From: an uncultured Candidatus Saccharibacteria bacterium
GTDB taxonomy: Bacteria; Patescibacteriota; Saccharimonadia; Saccharimonadales; Saccharimonadaceae
DNA length: 6,018 nt
Assembly: GCA_934700415.1 (NCBI GenBank)
Contig: CAKUXN010000034.1
Span: 1-6,018, forward strand
Reading direction: 5' to 3'
The translations under genes were made by a program, and so were the position numbers. The notes under the pieces were generated by a model. It searched no databases. It was not told the origin of the DNA and saw nothing but the letters and a program-made list of their open reading frames with translations. Position 1 is the stretch's first letter. The number at the start of each line of letters is the position of its first letter. Positions 1 through 5,601 of this stretch are shown one piece after another.

Positions 1-82
1 ACAGCTTCGGCTTTGAGATGGAAAAAGACGCGGCTGGCTGCCGCGCCTTAAACCGTAATTATTATTGTAGGAGGTTTTCACT
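1..82. other. Left flank and leader of the cassette
   Basis: This short stretch holds the minus-strand hairpin terminator, then an AT-rich leader (about 48-68) and the strong AGGAGG ribosome binding site at 69-74. Plus frame 1 is open from the window edge to a TAA at 49-51 (reading ...RLAAAP), so it could be the tail of an upstream gene, but 16 codons are too few to judge and the hairpin overlaps it. No convincing sigma-A promoter is visible: TTGAGA at 13-18 has no -10 partner. The promoter of the operon probably lies left of the window. Confidence 0.4.
21..49 (-). terminator. Intrinsic terminator acting on minus-strand transcripts
   Basis: Positions 25-34 pair with 40-49 around a 5-nt loop (35-39). 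The core CGCGGC/GCCGCG is perfect. Read on the minus strand the stem extends to 10 pairs with one G-T wobble and is followed by a CTTTTT run (opposite 22-27), the classic rho-independent layout. On the plus strand the same hairpin is followed only by CCTTAAACC, so plus-strand termination should be weak. No minus-strand gene is visible to its right, so it may be a leftover of the chromosome before the cassette arrived, or a barrier against antisense transcription. The structure is seen in the sequence; its function is inferred. Confidence 0.5.
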
Positions 83-271
83 ATGGGTAACAACCTTGAG
101 CGCTGGTATTCAATGAAAGAGATTCTGGAATATTTGGGGGTTAGCCGTGATACGGTTCTCGACTGGATCGAGCGCAGAGAAATGCCCGCCGCCAAAATCG
201 GCAGGCTGTGGAAATTCAAAATCAGCGAAATTGATGCTTGGATGAAATCCGGCGCGGCGGCTGATAAGTAA
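83..271 (+). CDS. Excisionase-family helix-turn-helix DNA-binding protein
   Basis: A 62-residue protein that is almost entirely one MerR-like winged-helix domain (HTH_17/excisionase type). Residues 9-28 ([20 protein letters not shown]) form the helix-turn-helix. The stretch [11 protein letters not shown] (35-45) and the closing EIDAW (49-53) are the typical wing and last helix of this family. The start is set by AGGAGG at 69-74, 7 nt before the ATG. It is the first gene of the run and lies 17 nt before the next. In phages and integrative elements such proteins assist recombination; stand-alone copies beside restriction genes more probably act as local transcription regulators. No integrase is present in the window, so a regulatory role is the better inference. 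The family call is firm; the operator and function are unknown. Confidence 0.85.
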   Translation: MGNNLERWYSMKEILEYLGVSRDTVLDWIERREMPAAKIGRLWKFKISEIDAWMKSGAAADK

Positions 272-288
272 TTAAAATTCGGTGCAGT

Positions 289-531
289 ATGGCACTTGAA
301 AATAAATTGGAATTTACAACTTCTGCCAGCCTTATCCGTAAAGAAGATCACATCAGCGAAGATGAAATCTACAATCTTGCCGGAAAACCCAGACCCGCAA
401 ATGTCTCTAAACACCTTTTGAAAAACGCACTTACCGATGATATGGATGGCCGTGAAGTCTATGTGAAAGGCATCGATCACAGCTATTATTACAAGGGATA
501 TACAATCTTCAAAATGGAAGAATTATCATAG
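289..531 (+). CDS. Small hypothetical protein between HTH regulator and fic
   Basis: An 80-residue protein that I do not recognise. It is charged and soluble-looking, with no signal peptide or membrane segment. An acidic stretch ([11 protein letters not shown], 19-29) is followed by a Lys/Pro-rich turn ([11 protein letters not shown], 32-42) and a tyrosine-rich C-terminal part ([18 protein letters not shown], 57-74) that looks like beta strands. The ribosome binding site is poor (GGTG at 281-284, 4 nt before ATG), so translation probably depends on the gene upstream. It lies exactly 17 nt after the HTH gene and 17 nt before fic, and composition matches both, which supports it being real. A small gene directly upstream of a Fic gene is where an antitoxin or accessory protein would sit, but that is inference from position only; the Fic protein already carries its own inhibitory-type domain. 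Confidence 0.62.
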   Translation: MALENKLEFTTSASLIRKEDHISEDEIYNLAGKPRPANVSKHLLKNALTDDMDGREVYVKGIDHSYYYKGYTIFKMEELS

Positions 532-548
532 CGAAACGAGGTGCAAAT

Positions 549-1631
549 ATGCCGGATAAAAATTGGCAAGGTGAACTTGAAGAATATATAAAGCAAGGCG
601 AACCCAAACGAATCGAAAAAAGCGAAGCCTGGCAGACAGCCATCGGCCTGCAAGCGGTTGACGGACTCAATACGTCCGAATATTTGCTGGATACTGCAAA
701 GGATCACATCGAGGGCAAAATCACCATTGATGAAGCCCAGAAGCGTATTTACAGTTATTATGAACAGAGCTCTGTCCGCACTGAAGCGGAAAACGAAACA
801 AAAGAGGCGGACATTGTCTCGGCAAGAATTACGAAGCTTTTGGGCGAGAAGGCATTTCAGTTCTCTCCTGCCGAGTGGATTACCATTCATCGAAGATTGT
901 TTGAGAATGTATTCGACCACGCCGGTCAGATTCGGCAATACAATATCAAAAAAAGTGAGTGGGTGTTGAACGGCGACACTGTAATTTATGCAGACTGGAA
1001 CAGCATTAAAGAAACTTTGGACTATGATTTCGCCGCTGAAAAGCAGTTCTCCTATGAGGGGCTGCCGGTTGAAGCAGCGGTAAAACACCTCGCAAAGTTT
1101 GCATCGGATATTTGGCAGATTCATCCTTTCGGCGAGGGAAACACAAGAGCCACCGCCGTGTTTATGATTAAGTATATAAAAACCTTTGGCTTTCGTGTCA
1201 ACAACGATGCGTTCCGTGAAAACTCTTGGTATTTCCGCAACGCATTGGTTCGAGCAAACTATAACGATTTGCCAAAAGGCATTCATTCCACCACGAGATT
1301 TTTAGAATTATTTTTCGCAAATCTTCTGCTTGGTACAACACACGAACTGAAAAACCGCTATATACACGTTGCTTTTGTGGATGAAAATGCTTCCCAAAGT
1401 GCCACTCTTGAAACTCCAAAGTGCCAATTTGACACTTTGAACTGTTCTTTGGAAGAATTGGCGCTTTTAGAACTGATTGCAAAAAATCCTACCGCTAAAC
1501 AGCAAGAGCTTGCTGACGCATCAGACAAATCGCTTAGAACGATCAAGCGAATTATGAAGTCGCTACAGGATAAAAACTACCTCCGCCGCGAAAGCGGCAA
1601 ACGCTACGGCAAATGGGTAGTTTTGGTTTAA
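549..1631 (+). CDS. fic: Fic-domain protein with VbhA-like N-terminal module and C-terminal winged helix
   Basis: A 360-residue Fic protein. Fic enzymes usually transfer AMP or another nucleotide-derived group from a nucleotide donor to hydroxyl groups of target proteins. Residues 28-72 resemble the VbhA antitoxin fold fused in cis (AVDGL at 36-40, then IEGKITIDEAQKRI at 54-67). The Fic core runs from about 106 to 262, with the substrate-docking flap near NGDTVIYADW (141-150) and the catalytic motif HPFGEGNTR (192-200): H192 is the expected base, E196 the metal-contacting acid, and N198 and R200 are kept. The second arginine of the classical HxFx(D/E)GNGRxxR motif is A203 here, and the inhibitory (S/T)xxxE(G/N) motif reads L34-x3-D38-G39. 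The C-terminal residues 300-360 form a winged helix (KQQELADASDKSLRTIKR, 317-334), suggesting DNA binding or autoregulation. The start is supported by GAGGTG at 538-543, 5 nt upstream. It probably acts as a toxin or regulator linked to the R-M genes; the target is unknown. Confidence 0.95.
   Translation: MPDKNWQGELEEYIKQGEPKRIEKSEAWQTAIGLQAVDGLNTSEYLLDTAKDHIEGKITIDEAQKRIYSYYEQSSVRTEAENETKEADIVSARITKLLGEKAFQFSPAEWITIHRRLFENVFDHAGQIRQYNIKKSEWVLNGDTVIYADWNSIKETLDYDFAAEKQFSYEGLPVEAAVKHLAKFASDIWQIHPFGEGNTRATAVFMIKYIKTFGFRVNNDAFRENSWYFRNALVRANYNDLPKGIHSTTRFLELFFANLLLGTTHELKNRYIHVAFVDENASQSATLETPKCQFDTLNCSLEELALLELIAKNPTAKQQELADASDKSLRTIKRIMKSLQDKNYLRRESGKRYGKWVVLV
1394..1439. repeat. Three-copy CAAAGTGYCA motif, with near-perfect palindrome, inside fic
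   Basis: CCAAAGTGCCA occurs at 1394-1404 and again, identical over 11 bp, at 1416-1426: a direct repeat with 22-bp periodicity, about two helical turns. A third, inverted copy (TGACACTTTG, 1430-1439) makes 1417-1439 an odd palindrome with 10 of 11 base pairs matching. The two direct copies are read in different codon frames (as QSAT and as PKCQ), so the repetition is at the DNA level rather than a peptide repeat. It sits in the linker just before the winged-helix domain of the Fic protein and about 240-280 bp before the next gene. It could be an operator for that winged helix or for the HTH protein. The inverted arm also contains TTGACA (1429-1434), but no fitting -10 box follows. Confidence 0.7.
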
Positions 1632-1660
1632 ATCGTAAGAATATACCGTTTAAACAACTT

Positions 1661-1668
1661 GAGGAGGA
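1661..1668 (+). promoter_or_regulatory. Ribosome binding site that fixes the nuclease-methylase start
   Basis: GAGGAGGA lies 7 nt before the ATG at 1676. The same frame is open further upstream to an ATG at 1613, but that codon is inside fic and lacks a ribosome binding site, so 1676 is the preferred start. The 44-nt gap between fic and this gene also holds the palindrome GTTTAAAC (1648-1655); no clear promoter is visible in it. Confidence 0.85.
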
Positions 1669-1675
1669 TTATTCT

Positions 1676-4072
1676 ATGAATAGCTCATTGATTAAACAAT
1701 ATATTGATGATCAGCCAATTAAGGTTGTCACAAAGTTTGACTTATCTACTGGCAAGTTGGCCTATGATAAGATTGTGCAATGTCAAAAACGTACTGATGC
1801 CAAACCCGAAGAGCTGTGTCGTGCATATTTGCTAACCAAACTTGTAAACGAGCTTGGTTATGATCCTGATAAAATTGAAATTGAGCATGAGTATACAGCT
1901 GGACGTCCGCATACAAACACAAGCCGTATTGATATTATTGTGCGTGATGCAAATAGTGATGCATTTTTATTTATTGAGGTAAAAGCCCCTGAGGAATACC
2001 ACACAATTGATAGGGATAATACTATTGAAGAGCAATTGTATAAGGTTTCCTTTATGGAAAAGGCAGAAGGTCACAAGGTTAAGTATTTAGTTCTATACAC
2101 GACATCAGAAGCAGGCGGAAATATATATGATGAGTGTATGATTATCGATACAGAAGCCTATCCCACATATGCTGATTGGGAAGAAGATCGTAACTGCACA
2201 AACGATTTACCGGCAAGATATGGCAAAGCACAAAAAACACCTTATGCTAAAGCTTCACCAAAGGATCTTGAAATAAACCTTTCACATGAAATGTTAAATC
2301 AGTTGCAAACGGATTTACACAATGTCCTCTGGGGCGGTGGGGGCACCGATGATAATGAGGTCTTTGCTTCTTTAACCAACTTGATTCTTGCCAAAATTCA
2401 AGATGAGGATGAAAAAGAAGATGGAGATATATACGATTTCCAATCATTAACATTTGAAAAAGACGGTGACGAGGCATTCGAAACGAATGAGAAACTCTTT
2501 GAAAGAATTAACAATCTTTATCGTCGTGCACTTAAATCGAAACTTTATATTTGGGATAAGGAAGAATTAGGCAAATCTTATGTTATTGACACCAAAAAGT
2601 TTTCACTTTCAAAATTAAAATACGCCGTCCAAAGAATGGAAGGTTTATCTTTTGTGGACGGCAAAAACAGTTTAAGTGGAAAAGATATTTTGGGTGATTT
2701 TTTTGAGGGAATTATCAGAAATGGCTTTAAGCAGAGCAAGGGGCAATTTTTTACGCACATCAATATAGTTAAATTTATGCTTTATGCTATACAGGCAGAT
2801 AAACTTGCAATTAAAAGAATCAGAGAAGATAAAGAAATCCCCTATATGATAGATCCCTCTGCCGGAAGCGGTACATTTTTAATTGAATATATGAAATTCA
2901 TTACTGAAAACATGAAATATAGAAACCAAAACAGCGATGGATATAATGCCGCTTTGGGAACAGCAAGGTCTGTCAAAGATAAGGTTTTGTCCGATTGGTT
3001 CTATCCTACCCATCGTGAAAACAAATGGGCGCAAACATACATATACGGATCCGAAATCAACTTTAACCTTGGTACTGCCGCCAAAGTTAATATGATATTA
3101 CACGGAGATGGTTCTACCAATATTTTTGTAAAAGATGGTCTACTTCCTTTCGCTAAATACGAAAAAGAAACTTCTCCAAATGCTATGAAAGGAAGCCGTA
3201 AAGACAAATTATATCAAAATAGAGAGGTAAATGGACAATTTGACTTAATTCTAACCAATCCTCCTTTTAGTGTCGAACTTGATAATGATACGAAAAAGAC
3301 AGTCAAAAAAGATTTTATGTTCGGTGAAAAAAAGAATTCGGAAAACTTGTTCATCGAACGTTGGTATCAATTGCTCAGAGAAAATGGTCGTTTAGCTGCG
3401 GTTTTGCCCGAAAATGTTTTTGATACCACAGAAAACAAATATATAAGATTGTTCTTATATAAGTACTTCAAAATCAAAGCGGTAATTTCGTTGCCACAAA
3501 TTACTTTCGAGCCCTACACTTCAACCAAAACGAGTATACTTTTTGCACAGAAGAAAACAAAAGAAGAAATTACTGAATGGAATAGTGCGTGGGATCATGC
3601 TACTAAAGAATGGCAGCAGTTAAAAACCCGAGTGGAAAATCTTATTGCTGTAGCTGAAGGCAAAAAAGAAAAAAACAAGTTACCCTCTATAAGACATTTG
3701 ACACCTGACCAAGAGCTCTTGGTTATAAAGAGAATGTTGAAAGCATTTATTACTCCTAACGATTTTGGATTAACAACAAAAGAATTGATAAGCAAATACC
3801 ACTCTGAATTACAACTGTTATGTTCCTTTGATAAAGACACGAAAGATTCTTTCGGACATGTAAATACTTGGTGGGTATTTGGAGAAGTTGCCCGCAAAAT
3901 AAACTATGATGTATTTATGGCAGAAGCTCAAAACATTGGCTATAAGAGAACAAAGCGTGGCGAACGCCACATGCCAAATGATCTTTATCGAGAAAGCGAA
4001 GGAAAAATAATAATCGATGACGGCAATTGCGAGAGTATTCTTGATTGCATGCGTAATCTGATTTGGGAATGA
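1676..4072 (+). CDS. Nuclease-N6-adenine methyltransferase fusion subunit of a Type IIB/Type I-like restriction-modification system
   Basis: A 798-residue protein. Residues about 20-150 form an HsdR-N-terminus-like PD-(D/E)xK nuclease: D86 (SRIDII), then E101-V-K103 (IEVKAP) and a following EEQLYKVSF helix. A linker with WGGGGTDDNEVF (219-230) leads to a helical part and the methyltransferase core: GQFFTH (356-361, the motif X region, with His where Pro is usual), the SAM-binding DPSAGSGT (393-400) and the catalytic NPPF (528-531, motif IV) for N6-adenine methylation. About 620-660 is a charged, probably coiled segment, and VFMAEAQNIGY (746-756) is the conserved late element of HsdM-type methylases. 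Classical HsdM has about 500 residues and no nuclease; here cutting and methylation are in one chain, as in the A subunit of BcgI-like Type IIB enzymes. No DEAD-box helicase motifs are seen. It needs the S subunit encoded next, overlapping by ATGA. Composition is more AT-rich than the three genes upstream. Confidence 0.93.
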   Translation: MNSSLIKQYIDDQPIKVVTKFDLSTGKLAYDKIVQCQKRTDAKPEELCRAYLLTKLVNELGYDPDKIEIEHEYTAGRPHTNTSRIDIIVRDANSDAFLFIEVKAPEEYHTIDRDNTIEEQLYKVSFMEKAEGHKVKYLVLYTTSEAGGNIYDECMIIDTEAYPTYADWEEDRNCTNDLPARYGKAQKTPYAKASPKDLEINLSHEMLNQLQTDLHNVLWGGGGTDDNEVFASLTNLILAKIQDEDEKEDGDIYDFQSLTFEKDGDEAFETNEKLFERINNLYRRALKSKLYIWDKEELGKSYVIDTKKFSLSKLKYAVQRMEGLSFVDGKNSLSGKDILGDFFEGIIRNGFKQSKGQFFTHINIVKFMLYAIQADKLAIKRIREDKEIPYMIDPSAGSGTFLIEYMKFITENMKYRNQNSDGYNAALGTARSVKDKVLSDWFYPTHRENKWAQTYIYGSEINFNLGTAAKVNMILHGDGSTNIFVKDGLLPFAKYEKETSPNAMKGSRKDKLYQNREVNGQFDLILTNPPFSVELDNDTKKTVKKDFMFGEKKNSENLFIERWYQLLRENGRLAAVLPENVFDTTENKYIRLFLYKYFKIKAVISLPQITFEPYTSTKTSILFAQKKTKEEITEWNSAWDHATKEWQQLKTRVENLIAVAEGKKEKNKLPSIRHLTPDQELLVIKRMLKAFITPNDFGLTTKELISKYHSELQLLCSFDKDTKDSFGHVNTWWVFGEVARKINYDVFMAEAQNIGYKRTKRGERHMPNDLYRESEGKIIIDDGNCESILDCMRNLIWE

Positions 4073-5523
4073 TAGATATGAAAGCAAAAACCATCAATAT
4101 TAGCAAAATTGCCGAAGAACGGACCTTAAGAACAGATTTTGGATTTCATAATCATTTTTCTGATTTCGACAAAACAAAGGCGTACTATGACTTTGATGAT
4201 CTGTTTGACATTGTTGATACAAAATATGATTATACAAATCTTCAAGGGGATTTCCTCTATTGTCAAATCGGTGATGTCACCAAATTTGGGGACGCATTGC
4301 CTGTATGTTTAAATTTTGATAACCGAAATCTAATTGACGAGAATTATTATAAAAAAATAGAGAAAGGAGACATCATCAAAGTCAATAAAGATGATATATT
4401 GATCTCCTTTTTATTGCCTCAAGACATTTCAGTTATCGGAAAAATCCTACGGATAACTCCAAATATGTCTAATGTGTTTTTTACAGACGCTTTTATTCAT
4501 ATTGTTCCTAAAAAAATGCCCGATGTTTTATATTACTGCTTAAAAAGTATCTTTTATAAAGATATCGTTTTTGTTTCTCGAATTCGAAAAGGATATACCG
4601 GATATGCAACCTTAGATGATATCGATTTAAGGCAGATAAAATTCGATAAAAAACTCATCGACAAGTTAGATGACAAATATGCCTTTTTGAGCGAGAGAAT
4701 AAAAGCTATTGAATATGAAATTCTCGGGCTATATTCAAAAATATTACCGGAATCAAAAATAATAGACGAGGTGTTCGGACGAGAATTTAAATTCAACAAT
4801 GATGAACTAAGTCAATTAAAGAAGATCAAAAAATATCGTAGTGGTCTTGATGTTTTTTCTAACAATCCCGACTTGCGATTTAGTGCTAAATTCCATCGAG
4901 AATCCGGTTCCTTTGTGATGAAACATTTAGCAGAAATGACAAGCAAAAAGATTAAACATTTTTTAGCTGAACCGATCGTGCTGGGAGCAAGTGTTTCTCC
5001 TGATGATTATTCAGAAGAAGGAACATTTAAATACATTTCGATGGCAACGATCAAAAATTGGCGCTTTGATGAAAAAGATGCTCATACCGTATCGAACGAT
5101 TACGCTAAGACTAAGGAAGCAAAGATTGTAAAAAAAGATGATATAATTATGGCACGTTCGGGTGAGGGCACTATTGGTAAAGTTGCGTTGATTTCGAACG
5201 ATAGCAATGGAATATTCTCTGACTTTACTATGAGGATCAGATTGAGAAACTACAACTCGGAATTTGCTTACTATTATTTCAGGACAAGCTATTTTCAATA
5301 CCTTATTGAGATTTATAAAAAAGGGTTAGGAAATAATACGAACATTTTCCCGATTGTAGTTCAAGAGTTTCCTATGCTTAATATTTCGCCTGAAGAACAG
5401 CAGCGGATTGTTGATAACATACATTCTGAAATCGCCAAGCAGGCCGAAATCAAAACAAAAATCTCAAAATGTAGAGCAAAAATAGATGAACTCATTAAAA
5501 GCACACTTATTAACGATAACTAA
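4069..5523 (+). CDS. hsdS: Restriction-modification specificity subunit (S) with two target recognition domains
   Basis: A 484-residue S subunit that chooses the DNA target for both cutting and methylation. Two half-repeats are visible, each opening with LR-x4-FH (L20-H27 and L269-H276). The first target domain covers about 20-190, followed by a central helical spacer (about 190-235, KLIDKLDDKYAFLSERIKAI). The second target domain follows, with the family hallmarks KKDDIIMARSGEGTIGKVAL and, at 439-448, ISPEEQQRIV, then a second distal helix. Two different halves predict a bipartite, asymmetric recognition site. The ATG at 4069-4071 overlaps the upstream TGA (4070-4072) as ATGA, indicating translational coupling; this is preferred over the in-frame TTG at 4063 and the ATG at 4078. 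No good Shine-Dalgarno precedes it, which fits coupling. The pair resembles BcgI A/B subunits; a Type I system missing its R gene is the alternative. Only one S gene and no recombinase are seen, so there is no sign of site-specific S-gene inversion. Confidence 0.94.
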   Translation: MIDMKAKTINISKIAEERTLRTDFGFHNHFSDFDKTKAYYDFDDLFDIVDTKYDYTNLQGDFLYCQIGDVTKFGDALPVCLNFDNRNLIDENYYKKIEKGDIIKVNKDDILISFLLPQDISVIGKILRITPNMSNVFFTDAFIHIVPKKMPDVLYYCLKSIFYKDIVFVSRIRKGYTGYATLDDIDLRQIKFDKKLIDKLDDKYAFLSERIKAIEYEILGLYSKILPESKIIDEVFGREFKFNNDELSQLKKIKKYRSGLDVFSNNPDLRFSAKFHRESGSFVMKHLAEMTSKKIKHFLAEPIVLGASVSPDDYSEEGTFKYISMATIKNWRFDEKDAHTVSNDYAKTKEAKIVKKDDIIMARSGEGTIGKVALISNDSNGIFSDFTMRIRLRNYNSEFAYYYFRTSYFQYLIEIYKKGLGNNTNIFPIVVQEFPMLNISPEEQQRIVDNIHSEIAKQAEIKTKISKCRAKIDELIKSTLINDN

Positions 5524-5529
5524 GTTTTT

Positions 5530-5596
5530 CAAGGAGAAAAACAAATGCTAAAAGAAGACGGTGCTATCACCATCTTTGCAAGGAGAAGACGCCATG
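5530..5596 (+). repeat. Duplicated translation-start signal at the right junction
   Basis: CAAGGAGAA occurs at 5530-5538 and at 5579-5587. Each AAGGAG lies exactly 8 nt before an ATG (5545 and 5594), so the two units are offset by 49 bp in register. The first belongs in style to the AT-rich cassette, the second to the GC-rich aldolase gene. The stretch between them is where base composition switches. The shared 9 bp could be a recombination microhomology or simply two good ribosome binding sites. Confidence 0.6.
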
Positions 5597-5601
5597 CATA
5601 A
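5545..5601 (+). pseudogene. Short ORF (18 codons), possible truncated next cassette gene or leader peptide
   Basis: A strong ribosome binding site (AAGGAG, 5531-5536) and an ATG are followed by only 18 codons (MLKEDGAITIFARRRRHA) and a TAA that overlaps the aldolase start by 8 nt. The first codons have the AT-rich look of the cassette, the rest grades into the GC-rich flank. The simplest readings are the severed 5' end of a further cassette gene, or a small leader peptide coupling translation into the aldolase gene. The length is too short for any family assignment, and whether it is made as protein is unknown. Confidence 0.25.

Noticed and set aside
489..1286. 265-codon open frame on the minus strand opposite fic
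   Set aside because: It lies fully antisense to an unmistakable Fic domain, its translation shows no recognisable domain, and no ribosome binding site or neighbouring minus-strand gene supports it.
1429..1457. Internal promoter starting from the perfect TTGACA at 1429-1434
   Set aside because: No acceptable -10 hexamer lies 16-18 nt downstream (the region reads GGAAGAA), so a promoter is not called; only the repeat is reported.
1613..1675. Upstream in-frame start for the nuclease-methylase
   Set aside because: The ATG at 1613 is inside fic without a ribosome binding site, while the ATG at 1676 has GAGGAGGA at an ideal distance.
2331..2343. G-rich tract in an AT-rich gene, possible slippage site or G-quadruplex
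   Set aside because: The longest run is only five G. It encodes the WGGGGTDDN linker that I recall as conserved in this methylase family, so protein constraint explains it.
4063..4068. TTG start for the S subunit at 4063
   Set aside because: The ATG at 4069 forms a classic ATGA overlap with the upstream stop and adds no unsupported residues.
4069..5523. Phase-variable S gene by site-specific inversion
   Set aside because: Only one S gene, no partial S cassette, no recombinase and no long inverted repeats were seen in the window.
1..5600. Attachment-site direct repeats bounding the cassette
   Set aside because: Comparing positions 1-82 with 5520-5600 gave only short purine-rich similarities of the kind expected from ribosome binding sites. 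No integrase, tRNA gene or convincing direct repeat was seen.
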